A stretch of 64,000 nucleotides of DNA from Bordetella parapertussis (lineage in GTDB: Bacteria > Pseudomonadota > Gammaproteobacteria > Burkholderiales > Casimicrobiaceae): positions 1 to 64,000 of the forward strand of contig CALQLA020000002.1 of assembly GCA_943331295.2 (NCBI GenBank). The letters are read 5' to 3'. Numbering within the stretch: position 1 is the first letter of the stretch; every line of letters starts with the position of its first letter. A program made the translations under genes and the position numbers. The notes under the pieces are model-generated. The model had not been told where the DNA came from and searched no databases. It saw only the letters and a list, made by a program, of their open reading frames with translations. Positions 1 through 7,971 of the stretch are shown piece by piece.

Positions 1-655
1 CGCCCTGGCCGCCCAACGCCGTGCCGTCGTCGGTGCCGCGACCCTGGCGGACCTCGGGCGTCAGATCGTCGGTACCATGCCCGCCCGACGTCGCACCACC
101 GCTGCTGCTGCCGCTGCTGCCGCTGCTGCTGCCACTGCCGCCACTGCCGCCACTGCCGCCACTGCTGCCACTGCTGCCACTGCCGCCACTGCTGCCACTG
201 CCGCTGCTGCCACTGCTGCCGCTGCTGCCGCTGCCGCTGCCGCTGCCGCTGCCGCTGCCGCTGCCGCTGCCGCCATGGATTTCACCGGGTGGGTCATCCG
301 CGCCCTGCCGCTTCGTCGACAGGCGGTCGCCCATGCCGCGCGGGCCGCGCCCGGTTCCCGCCGGATCGTCGGCGCCGTGCCGCACGCGGGCGGTGCCGTC
401 GTCGGCGCCGCGACCCCGGCGCGACTGCGCCGTGGCGTCGTCGGGACCCTGCCGCTTGGCGGCGACGCCGTCGTCCCGGCCGCGCCCCTGCCGGCTGTCG
501 GCGACGATGGCGTCGAAGTATCGGGCGCCGGCGGACGATGCCATTGCCGACGGCGCCTTCGCCCCGGTCGTGCAGGTCGAGGCCGCGACGTCGCCGGCGG
601 CCAGCGTGGCGCCTGCGAACAGGCAACTGATGGTGGTGGCAATGATGGTCTTCAT
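1..655 (-). CDS. Secreted Gly/Ser-rich repeat protein, C-terminus beyond the left edge
   Basis: The reading frame from the ATG at 655 is open to base 1 (218 codons, no stop), so the gene is truncated by the window. An upstream GGGAG eight bases before the ATG supports the start. Residues 1-20 form a signal peptide ending LAA. Residues 55-122 carry degenerate short repeats of the type RQG-(RG)-x-DD-(G/A/P), for example RQGRGRDDG, RRGRGADDG and RQGADDP. Residues 128-187 are an almost pure Gly/Ser tract (GGC/AGC/AGT codons), after which the DD repeat returns (GHGTDD, RQGRGTDDG). I recognise no family. It is probably a periplasmic or surface protein in which two acidic/basic repeat blocks are separated by a flexible linker. 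The frame stays intact through the low-complexity tract, which argues for real coding. Confidence 0.72.
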   Translation of the reverse strand, partial: MKTIIATTISCLFAGATLAAGDVAASTCTTGAKAPSAMASSAGARYFDAIVADSRQGRGRDDGVAAKRQGPDDATAQSRRGRGADDGTARVRHGADDPAGTGRGPRGMGDRLSTKRQGADDPPGEIHGGSGSGSGSGSGSGSGSSGSSGSSGSGSSGGSGSSGSSGGSGGSGGSGSSSGSSGSSSGGATSGGHGTDDLTPEVRQGRGTDDGTALGGQG

Positions 656-838
656 CTGGCGGACTCCCGTTCGTGGTGTTGGGGCTGGAACCCTGGCCGC
701 CGACGCCGGAAGGGATGTCCGGCAGCGCGCGACATCCGACAGAGCCGGGTCGCCGCCACGAAATACATCGCCGCGAGAAATTCTTTCGGACCGGCGGCGG
801 CGCCGGACCGGCGCGACCGCCCTGCGACCGGATGTAGC

Positions 839-1480
839 CTAGCCGGGCAGCTCGTCCCGTGCGGCCGCGAGATGGGCCACGTCCGCCCACGACAGGATCG
901 ACCACTTTCCGGCGCGGACCTCGATCCAGTTGATGCCCGCGTTGGGAATCTCGAACTCCCGCGGCGCGGACAACTCCATCGCCCTGGCATGCCGGTGGAC
1001 CATCTCCAGCACGCCGCCGTGCGTGAACACGAGGATCGACTCTCCCGCGTGGCGCTCGGCCAGTCCGCGCACCGCGTCGAGCGCCCGCGCGTTGAACGCG
1101 CGCAGGCTCTCGCCACTCCCGCAATCGAAATCCGGGTCCCGGCGCCCGAAGCGCGCATAGGCGTCGGGAAACCGCTCGCGCGCTTCCTTGTAGGTGAGGG
1201 CCTCGAAGCTGCCGTAGTGGCGCTCCCGCAACGCCGCGGCGCAGGACACCGGCAGCGCGAGCGCCGCCGCAGCCGGCGCCGCGGTTTCGCGCACGCGCGC
1301 GAGATCGCTGCCGTGGATGGCCGCGAACTCGTGCCCCGCGAGCGCCGCCGCGACCGCGCGCGCCTGCGCGTGCCCGACGGCATTGAGCGGAATGTCGAGC
1401 TGGCCCTGGACGCGGCCCTCGGCATTCCAGTCGGTTTCGCCGTGGCGAACGATGCAGAGGCGGGTGACGCGCATGGTCAT
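839..1480 (-). CDS. Histidine phosphatase family protein (phosphoglycerate mutase-like)
   Basis: A 213-residue cytoplasmic protein of the histidine phosphatase superfamily, which transfers phosphate through a phospho-histidine. The catalytic RHG motif is at residues 9-18 (IVRHGETDWN). The second catalytic His is in FTHGGVLEMV, about residue 152. Length and the early RHGETxWN are typical of the cobC/GpmB-type small phosphatases. The substrate cannot be told from sequence. Two in-frame ATGs two codons apart (1480 and 1474) both fit; the first is used. It is transcribed away from the RCC1 gene, with about 190 bases between the two starts. Confidence 0.88.
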   Translation of the reverse strand: MTMRVTRLCIVRHGETDWNAEGRVQGQLDIPLNAVGHAQARAVAAALAGHEFAAIHGSDLARVRETAAPAAAALALPVSCAAALRERHYGSFEALTYKEARERFPDAYARFGRRDPDFDCGSGESLRAFNARALDAVRGLAERHAGESILVFTHGGVLEMVHRHARAMELSAPREFEIPNAGINWIEVRAGKWSILSWADVAHLAAARDELPG

Positions 1481-1667
1481 GGGTTCCGGAGCCGATGTCG
1501 GCCGCAGTCTATCGCATCCGGGGCCGCCTCCCGCGCGGTACCGAGCGCTGGCGCGGTACCCGTCGCATTGCCGCGACGGCGCAACTTCCGCGCCGCCCCG
1601 TGCTAATCTCACGCGTCGCAACGCCGTCGCCGGGGCATCTCCCGCCGGCCCAACCGACCGGGGACCA

Positions 1668-2768
1668 ATGACCTCCATGAATGCAACCGTGACCGATACC
1701 TACGTCGTGACCGCCGTCTGTTGCGGCCGCGACCATACGCTTGCGCTGCAGGCCAACGGCAAGGCAATGGGCTGGGGCGGCGACGGCAGCGGGCGCGTGG
1801 CCCCCGGCAGCCCCGATGTCTGCACCGCGTGGGGTGCGCCGACGCGCGCCGTCGAGGTGAAGCTGCGGCCGAGGCTGGTCTCGATCGCCGCGGGCTACGG
1901 CGTCAGCCTCGGCATCACCGAGCGCGACGAGGTCGCGGTCTGGGGCCACTGCGCCGCCGGCATCGGCGGCCGGATGGAATCCATCGCCGCCGGGATGCCG
2001 CAGCCGCTCGCCGCGCTGCCGGCCGCGCGGAGTGCCGTCGCCGGCGAGTTCCAGTTCGCCGCGATCGATCGCGACGGCGTCGTGCGCACCTGGGGCCTCG
2101 ACGTCGACGGCGCGCTGGGCAGGTCGAGCGCCCAGCGCAACGCGCTGCCCGGCGCGGTTGCCGGCCTGCCGCCGGTCACGCGCGTCGCCATCGGGCAGGG
2201 TTTCATGCTGGCCGTCGCCCACGACGGCACGCTCCACGGCTGGGGCAGCAATGCGGCGGGACAGCTCGGGCTCGGGCACCTCGCCACCGTCGCCGCACCG
2301 CGAATGCTGGCGTCGCCGGCGCGGTTCGAGTCCGTCGCTGCGGGGTCGACCCACGCGCTGGCCGTGTCGACCCGCGGCGAGGTGTTCGCGTGGGGCAGCA
2401 ATCATCGCGGCCAGCTCGGGACGGGCAAGGCCGCCTACTCGACCGTGCCGTTGCCGGTGGCGCTGCCGGAACGCATCCGCGCGGTCGCCGCGGGGATGCA
2501 CTTCTCGCTGGCGCTTTCGACGACCGGCAACGTCTACGCCTGGGGCTGGAACGGCCTTGGCCAGCTCGCCGCCGACGACCGCGCCGACCACCGCCAGCCG
2601 ATGCGGATCGCCGCCCTGTCGGGCGTGCGGGCGATCGCCGCCGGCCAGGCACATGCGGTCGCGCTTGCCGATGGCCATCTCCACGGCTGGGGCAGCAACG
2701 CCGCCGGCCAGCTGGGCGCCGCCGACCGCGAGCAGCGCCGACCGACGACGCTCCTCGACCTTGGCTGA
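1668..2768 (+). CDS. RCC1-repeat beta-propeller protein
   Basis: A 366-residue protein made almost entirely of about seven RCC1 repeats. Each has the pattern V-x-AIAAG-x-xH-x-LAL-x-x-x-G-x-V-x-x-WG-x-N-x-x-G-QLG; the best copies are around residues 185-330 (HGWGSNAAGQLG, FAWGSNHRGQLG, YAWGWNGLGQLA). Seven blades are what one closed propeller needs. There is no signal peptide, so it should be cytoplasmic, acting as a binding scaffold. A GGGGA stretch precedes the ATG at 1668; a second ATG at 1677 is also possible. The stop lies 19 bases before the Tat-exported multicopper oxidase gene, so the two are probably co-transcribed. The ligand is unknown. Confidence 0.85.
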   Translation: MTSMNATVTDTYVVTAVCCGRDHTLALQANGKAMGWGGDGSGRVAPGSPDVCTAWGAPTRAVEVKLRPRLVSIAAGYGVSLGITERDEVAVWGHCAAGIGGRMESIAAGMPQPLAALPAARSAVAGEFQFAAIDRDGVVRTWGLDVDGALGRSSAQRNALPGAVAGLPPVTRVAIGQGFMLAVAHDGTLHGWGSNAAGQLGLGHLATVAAPRMLASPARFESVAAGSTHALAVSTRGEVFAWGSNHRGQLGTGKAAYSTVPLPVALPERIRAVAAGMHFSLALSTTGNVYAWGWNGLGQLAADDRADHRQPMRIAALSGVRAIAAGQAHAVALADGHLHGWGSNAAGQLGAADREQRRPTTLLDLG

Positions 2769-2787
2769 CGCTTCCCACGAGACCCCC

Positions 2788-4569
2788 ATGGCAAAGATCC
2801 CGCACCACGAATTCTCGCGCCGCGATTTCCTCCGGCTGGGCGTCACCATCGGCTGCGGCGCGGTGGTGCCGCCGGTGCTCTACGGCTGCCGCGATCCCAG
2901 CGGGGATCCGGGTCCGTCCGGCCCTGCCGAGACGTTCCTGCAACCGCAGGTGATCCGGTCGGTGGGCGGCCGGCTCGACGTCACGCTGCTGGTCTCGTAT
3001 TTCGCGAAGGAGATCAACGGCCAGAAGACCTTGCTGCGCTCGTACGGCGACGTCACGGGCCCGACGCTGATCGTCAACGTCGGCGACACGCTGCGCATCA
3101 AGGTGATCAACGAGCTGCCGCCGAATCCGCCGGACCCGGAGCCGATGGAGCACATGCGCTACCACAACAACACGAACATGCACACGCACGGGCTGCACGT
3201 GTACCCGGGCGTCTACAGCGAAGGCGTGCCCGGGCTGTACGGCGACTACGTGCTGGACCCGTCGGACGGCGGCGTGGTGCCGGGGCAGAGCCGGCAGTAC
3301 GAGTACCGGCTGCGCGACGATCATCCGACGGGGATGTACTGGTACCACCCGCACGTGCACGGCTCGTCGGCGATGCAGGTCGCGAGCTGGATGGCGGGCG
3401 CGCTGATCATCACCGGGCCGATCGACCAGATTCCCGAGTTCGCCGCCGCGAAGGAACGCGTGTTCGTCTTCCAGGCGCCGATCTACGACGCGGCCGGCCG
3501 GCTCGAGAGCTTCGCCACGGTGGCCAACAATCCGACGACCAACGCCAAGCCGTGGATGATCAACGGCGTGCGGCGCCCCCGCCTCCTGATGCGGACGGGC
3601 GAAGTGCAGAACTGGCGCCTGCTCAATGCCGGCATCTTCAACCTGCTGAACCTGTCGCTCGACGGGCACGTCCTCTATCGCTACAGCAGCGACGGCAACC
3701 CGCTGCCCGACTACAAGCCGTCGCCGCCCGTGCCGCCGAACGATCCGAAGCTGCCGATGGGGATCGTGCTCGCCCCCGCCAACCGCGCGTCGGTGATGGT
3801 CAAGGCGCTCGCCCCCGGCACGTACTACCTGCGCACGATGCCGGTGCAGATGGGCAATGCGGGCAACGTGCTGCCGGAGGATGTCCTGGCAGAGATCGTC
3901 GTCGAGGACCCGCCGCTGCCGATGGAACTGCCGCGTCCGCCGTTCCCGGTCTCGCCGATGCTCGCGCCGATCACAGATGCCGAGCTCGCCGCGCACGGCG
4001 GCCTGAAGCGCAGCATCGTGATGCGCGCGGTTGCCAATCCGTTCCCCGGGGTGCCGGGGACGCCGGCGCCGATCACCGCCGCCCCCGCCAACCAGATCGT
4101 CCACCCCGGCGCCGAGCTCAACGACTGGGTCTACGAGACCGGGAACACCACCGTCGCCGACAACGTCTACGCGATCGGCTCGCCGGCCACCACGGCGTCG
4201 TCGAACCCCGTAACGCCGCCGACGGTGTTCGGCAACCCGGACGAGTACATCCCGTTCCAGTCGAAGCGCGCGCTGACGCAGACGGTTGCGCTCGACAGCG
4301 TCGAGGAATGGACAATTTTCAACATGAACAACGTCCGCCATCCGTTCCACATCCACGTCAACCCGATGTACGTGGTGAAGATCAACGGCCAGCCCGTCGA
4401 GCCGTACTGGGCCGACACGGTGCCGATGCCTCCCGGCGGAAGCGTCACGCAGCCCACGTCGATCACCTTCCGGATGCGCTTCCTGCACTACACCGGCCCC
4501 TACGTGATGCACTGCCACATGCTGGCGCACGAAGATCTGGGGATGATGCAGGGCGTGACGGTCGTCTGA
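2788..4569 (+). CDS. Tat-exported multicopper oxidase
   Basis: A 593-residue multicopper oxidase, a periplasmic enzyme that couples one-electron oxidation of metals or phenolics to reduction of O2. The N-terminus carries a twin-arginine signal (SRRDFLRLG, residues 10-18) ending in LYGC at 31-34, which resembles a lipobox, so it may be a Tat lipoprotein. All four copper-ligand blocks are present: HTHG (H132, H134), WYHPHVHG (H187, H189), HPFHIH (H518, H521, H523) and HCHMLAHEDLGMM (H575, C576, H577, H581, axial M586). The full ligand set predicts an active enzyme. The substrate (Cu, Mn, bilirubin or phenol type) cannot be resolved. It follows the RCC1 gene closely. Confidence 0.93.
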   Translation: MAKIPHHEFSRRDFLRLGVTIGCGAVVPPVLYGCRDPSGDPGPSGPAETFLQPQVIRSVGGRLDVTLLVSYFAKEINGQKTLLRSYGDVTGPTLIVNVGDTLRIKVINELPPNPPDPEPMEHMRYHNNTNMHTHGLHVYPGVYSEGVPGLYGDYVLDPSDGGVVPGQSRQYEYRLRDDHPTGMYWYHPHVHGSSAMQVASWMAGALIITGPIDQIPEFAAAKERVFVFQAPIYDAAGRLESFATVANNPTTNAKPWMINGVRRPRLLMRTGEVQNWRLLNAGIFNLLNLSLDGHVLYRYSSDGNPLPDYKPSPPVPPNDPKLPMGIVLAPANRASVMVKALAPGTYYLRTMPVQMGNAGNVLPEDVLAEIVVEDPPLPMELPRPPFPVSPMLAPITDAELAAHGGLKRSIVMRAVANPFPGVPGTPAPITAAPANQIVHPGAELNDWVYETGNTTVADNVYAIGSPATTASSNPVTPPTVFGNPDEYIPFQSKRALTQTVALDSVEEWTIFNMNNVRHPFHIHVNPMYVVKINGQPVEPYWADTVPMPPGGSVTQPTSITFRMRFLHYTGPYVMHCHMLAHEDLGMMQGVTVV

Positions 4570-4646
4570 CCGCGCGCGGCGGATGGCCGGGCGCCCCAGG
4601 GGCCGCCCCGAATGCGAATGCCGGAGCCGGGCATGAAGGTGATGCA

Positions 4647-5816
4647 GTGAACGCCGCGGCCACCGGGTCCCCCGGCGACTGGCTGCTGCATACGGTGATG
4701 CCGTGGTGGCGCGACCACGTCGTCGACGCTGGCGGCGGCTACTTCGAAGGGCTCGACGCCAACGGCGCGGTCGTCACCGGTGCCCGGCGCACGACGCTCG
4801 CGCAGGCGCGGCTCGTGTACGTGTTCAGCCACGCGGCAGTGGCCACGGGCGACGAGTCGATGCTGCGCGCCGCGCGCCACGGCCGCGACTTTCTCGAGGC
4901 CCGCTGCCGCGACCCGCGCACCGGCGGCTGGTACCGTGCCATCGACGCGGCGGGCGCCGCCGATCCGGTGCACGATGCCTACGACCACGCCTTCGTGCTG
5001 TTTGCGCTGGCATGGCTGTACCGCGCCACCGGCGACGAATCCTGCCGCGCGCTGGCGGCGGACACGCGCGCGTTCATGGCGGCGCGCCTCGCCGACCCGG
5101 CGCACGGCGGCTTCCGGGAGGAATGCGGAGCCGGGCCCAGGCCCCCGCCGGCGTTCCGCCGGCAGAACCCGCACATGCACCTCTTGGAAGCCTGCCTCGC
5201 GTGGCATGCCGTCGATGCCGTCGGCCCGTGGCTGGCGGATGCCCGGGCGATCGTCGACCTGTTCGAGCGCCACTTCTTCGACCCCGCAACGGGGTCGCTG
5301 ATCGAATACTTCGCACCGGACTGGTCGCCCGCCGCCGGCGCCGACGGCCGCTGGCGCGAGCCCGGGCACCAGTTCGAGTGGGTCTGGCTGCTGGATGCAT
5401 ACGGGCGGCACGAACACCGGCCGTCGCTCGACGCCCGCGCGGAAGCGCTATGGCAGTTCGGGACGCGGTTCGGCATCGAGCGCGACGTGGCTCCCCTTGG
5501 GCTCGCCTTCGACGGCGTCGACGCCGACGGCACGATCCGGGCCGATACCAAGCTGCTCTGGCCGCAGACGGAATTCATCAAGGCCTGCGCCGTCCGGGCG
5601 GAAATGCAAGGCGACGCCGGCGCCCGCGCCGCGGGATCGGCCGCGTACGAGACGATGCGCCGCGCCTATTTCGACCGGGACCAGGTGCGGTGGGTGAACC
5701 AGTTGACGCGCGAGGGCCGGCCGAGCCAGCGCGCCGCCCCGTCCCGCATCCTCTACCACGTCTTTCTCGCCGTGGCCGAACACGACCGCGTCATCCGGGC
5801 CGCGCCGCCCGGCTAG
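4647..5816 (+). CDS. N-acylglucosamine 2-epimerase (AGE) family sugar isomerase
   Basis: A 389-residue protein of the (alpha/alpha)6-barrel AGE/YihS family, which epimerises or isomerises N-acylglucosamine, mannose or related aldoses. Family landmarks are visible in order: RRTTLAQAR near residue 48 (catalytic Arg region), DAYDHAFVLFALA near 113, RQNPHMHLLEACLAW near 173, EPGHQFEWVWLL near 235 (catalytic His) and ILYHVFLAVAEHD close to the end (second catalytic His). Length matches the family. The start is a GTG preceded by GAAGGTG. It follows the oxidase gene after 77 bases on the same strand. Mannose/glucose isomerase activity is a reasonable guess but not proven by the sequence. Confidence 0.87.
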   Translation: MNAAATGSPGDWLLHTVMPWWRDHVVDAGGGYFEGLDANGAVVTGARRTTLAQARLVYVFSHAAVATGDESMLRAARHGRDFLEARCRDPRTGGWYRAIDAAGAADPVHDAYDHAFVLFALAWLYRATGDESCRALAADTRAFMAARLADPAHGGFREECGAGPRPPPAFRRQNPHMHLLEACLAWHAVDAVGPWLADARAIVDLFERHFFDPATGSLIEYFAPDWSPAAGADGRWREPGHQFEWVWLLDAYGRHEHRPSLDARAEALWQFGTRFGIERDVAPLGLAFDGVDADGTIRADTKLLWPQTEFIKACAVRAEMQGDAGARAAGSAAYETMRRAYFDRDQVRWVNQLTREGRPSQRAAPSRILYHVFLAVAEHDRVIRAAPPG

Positions 5817-5852
5817 CAGCCCGCGTGGCGAGGCGCGCGACGCCATGCGACG

Positions 5853-6848
5853 TTACTTGTTGCGGCCGCCGCCCTTGTCGTTGCCCTGATCGTCGCCCTT
5901 GTCGTGCCCCTGCTTCGGGGGTTGCCCGCCGCCCTTGCCCTGCCCGCCCCTGTCCTGCCCACCCCTGTCCTGCCCGCCACTATCCTGCCCGCCCTTGTCC
6001 TGGCCACGGGAGTCCGGCCGCGGCTGCATCCCGCCTTGCGGCTGTGAATGCGGTGCCTGCTGCTCCTGCTGCTGCCGTTGCTGCGGCTGCTGTTGAGGCT
6101 GCTGCTGCGGTTGCAGTTGTTGCTGCTGCTTGGGCTGCTGTTGCTGCTGTCGCTGTTGAGGCTGCTGCTGCGGTTGCTGCGGTTGCTGCGGTTGCTGCGG
6201 TTGCTGCTGCTTGGGCTGCTGGTGCGGCTGCGGTTGCGGCGGCGCCGAGGTGGCCTGCACGCGCTGCGCCTCGTAGTGCTGCTGCACGACGACGTCCTGC
6301 GGCTGGTAGCGGTATTGGCTGCCCTGGATCAGCTGCTGCTGCTGCTGCACGGGATAGCGGCTGCCCGAGTACTGCCGCTGGTAGACGGGCAGTGGCGCCG
6401 GCGCCGGCACCGAACTGCGGTTCCATTCGTTCCAGCCGCGGTGGCTCTGCTCCCACGAGTTGCCCCAGTGCTCGCCCCAGCGCGGCGGGGCGCTCGCCTG
6501 CCAGCCCCGGAAATACGTGGGCGGCTGGCGGTAATAGCGCACCGGCACGCGCAGGATGTAGAGCGGCACCGCGCCGGGCGACACCATGCCCCACGGTCCG
6601 TTGTACCAGGAACTCGCGTACCAGTTGTCGCGCTGGTAAACCCAGTACATGCCATCGTAGAAGAAGAAGTTCGACCGTGACTGCGGCGCGTAGTAGACCG
6701 GGTAGCCCGGTACCTGCACGAGTTGCGGGTACACGGGCATGTTGATGCCGATGCTGACGCCGGGCATCGCGATGCCGATGCTGACCTGCGCCACGACGGG
6801 CGCGGTCGCCGCGAGCAGCAGCGCCAGTACGAGGATACGTTTTCGCAT
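5853..6848 (-). CDS. Exported aromatic-rich / polyglutamine protein
   Basis: A 331-residue protein with a clear signal peptide (MRKRILVLALLLAATAPVVAQ). The ATG at 6848 has AAGGAA eight bases upstream, and this decides the start over longer options. Residues 20-140 are a Tyr/Trp-rich segment (FFYDGMYWVY, WYNGPWG, PLYILRVPVRYY, YFRGW) of the kind found in small exported proteins of Burkholderiales. Residues about 195-285 are nearly pure Gln with Pro (QQPQQPQQPQQ). The tail from about 290 is a GGQDRGGQD-type repeat ending in a basic GGGRNK. Function unknown. The head looks folded, the tail disordered. It converges with the epimerase gene (36-base gap). Confidence 0.8.
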   Translation of the reverse strand: MRKRILVLALLLAATAPVVAQVSIGIAMPGVSIGINMPVYPQLVQVPGYPVYYAPQSRSNFFFYDGMYWVYQRDNWYASSWYNGPWGMVSPGAVPLYILRVPVRYYRQPPTYFRGWQASAPPRWGEHWGNSWEQSHRGWNEWNRSSVPAPAPLPVYQRQYSGSRYPVQQQQQLIQGSQYRYQPQDVVVQQHYEAQRVQATSAPPQPQPHQQPKQQQPQQPQQPQQPQQQPQQRQQQQQPKQQQQLQPQQQPQQQPQQRQQQEQQAPHSQPQGGMQPRPDSRGQDKGGQDSGGQDRGGQDRGGQGKGGGQPPKQGHDKGDDQGNDKGGGRNK

Positions 6849-7070
6849 TCTGGTTCCTTTGATACGATGGCTCCGGCGTGGCGACCGGACCGAAAGGTCC
6901 GCCGCCCGTGGGATTCCGGGCAACGGCTCGCAGGCGCGAACCCGGAAACCCGTATCCGTACCTTAGCGGCGCGGCCCGCGGCGGTCGGTGCGCCAGCGCA
7001 CCGCCGCAGGCTCCGTAGCCCGGACGAGCATCTTGCCCGGACACGCCGAGCGGGGCCGTCAGTGGGCGCG

Positions 7071-7961
7071 CTACCCGCCCTTCAGCGTGGTCCGGTGCAG
7101 CAGCCGGCGCAGGTCGGCGGTGTAGCCGCCGGTGGCCCGATGGATCGTGGCGTAGTTGTCCCACATCACGAGGTCGCCGACCTGCCACTTGTGCGTGTAG
7201 ATGAATTCCGGTCGGGTCGAGTGATCGAACAACTCGCGCAGCAGCGACTGGCTCTCGCCCGGCGACAGGCCCTCGATCGCCGCGGTGAAACCCTCGTTGA
7301 CGAACAGGCACTTGCGGCCCGTGTTCGGGTGCACCCTGACGACCGGATGCCGGACGTCGGGCACCTTGGCCTTCTCGTCCTCGGTGAGCGGCGACGTCGC
7401 CGCGCGGTCGCGCGCCACCTGAGAATAGAGATCGGTGAAGCGATGCACGGCGACGAGGCCTTCGAGCCGCTTCTTCGTCGCCGGATGCAGCGCGTCGTAG
7501 GCGGCGGCGGTGCTGGCGAACAGCGTGTCGCCCAGCACGACGCCGTCGCGCACCGGCACCTCGATCGAATACAGCAGCGAACCGCGGCTGGGCTGCGCGA
7601 CGTACGACAGGTCGGTGTGCCAGAACTCGCCGCTGCCGCCGATGCGCTGGCCGTTCTCGACGATGTTGGAGACGCGGAACACCTCGGGATGGCCGGGCAG
7701 CAGGTACTTGGCGACGACGTGGATCTCGAGGTCGCCGAAGCCGCGGCTGAACGCGACGTGCTCCAAGGGCGTGAGCTTCTGGTTCCGGAAGACCAGCACC
7801 GAATGCCGGTCGAACGCGTTGCGCAGGCCGGCGAACACCGCTTCGGGGAGCGGCTGCGAGATGTCGAGCCCGGTGACCTCGTTGCCGAGCGGCGCATCGC
7901 TGCGCTCGACGGTGAACGGCTGCGCGGGGGCTTCCTGTCGTGCGGCGGCGGTGGTGCTCAT
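7071..7961 (-). CDS. TauD/TfdA-family Fe(II)/2-oxoglutarate dioxygenase
   Basis: A 296-residue cytoplasmic dioxygenase that hydroxylates a small organic acid using 2-oxoglutarate and O2. The iron facial triad is visible as the H-x-D pair in FWHTDLSY (about residues 113-115) and the distal His in TIHRATGGY (about 275). The 2-oxoglutarate-binding Arg is in RRLLHRTTL near the end. Family members act on taurine, 2,4-D and similar sulfonates or aryloxyalkanoates; the substrate here is unknown. Its start lies 10 bases after the stop of the solute-binding protein gene, so it is the last gene of a three-gene minus-strand operon. Confidence 0.92.
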   Translation of the reverse strand: MSTTAAARQEAPAQPFTVERSDAPLGNEVTGLDISQPLPEAVFAGLRNAFDRHSVLVFRNQKLTPLEHVAFSRGFGDLEIHVVAKYLLPGHPEVFRVSNIVENGQRIGGSGEFWHTDLSYVAQPSRGSLLYSIEVPVRDGVVLGDTLFASTAAAYDALHPATKKRLEGLVAVHRFTDLYSQVARDRAATSPLTEDEKAKVPDVRHPVVRVHPNTGRKCLFVNEGFTAAIEGLSPGESQSLLRELFDHSTRPEFIYTHKWQVGDLVMWDNYATIHRATGGYTADLRRLLHRTTLKGG

Positions 7962-7971
7962 CGCGATCCCC

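Noticed and set aside
95-274. Possible microsatellite or CRISPR-like array in the GCTGCC tract
   Set aside because: There are no spacers; units are 3-6 bases long and encode Gly/Ser in frame. It is low-complexity coding sequence.
77-1606. Long plus-strand frames rich in Ala/Thr or Leu/Pro over 1-840
   Set aside because: They are antisense to the Gly/Ser tract and to the histidine phosphatase gene; their composition is the mirror of GGC/AGC codons and they contain no recognisable domain.
3552-5816. Large open frames antisense or shifted across the oxidase and epimerase genes
   Set aside because: GC-rich shadow frames. The real genes carry copper ligands and AGE motifs in other frames.
7014-7050. 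A third REP copy near GTAGCCCGGACGAG
   Set aside because: It shares only GTAGCCCGG with the palindromes at 13.6 kb and forms no long inverted repeat.
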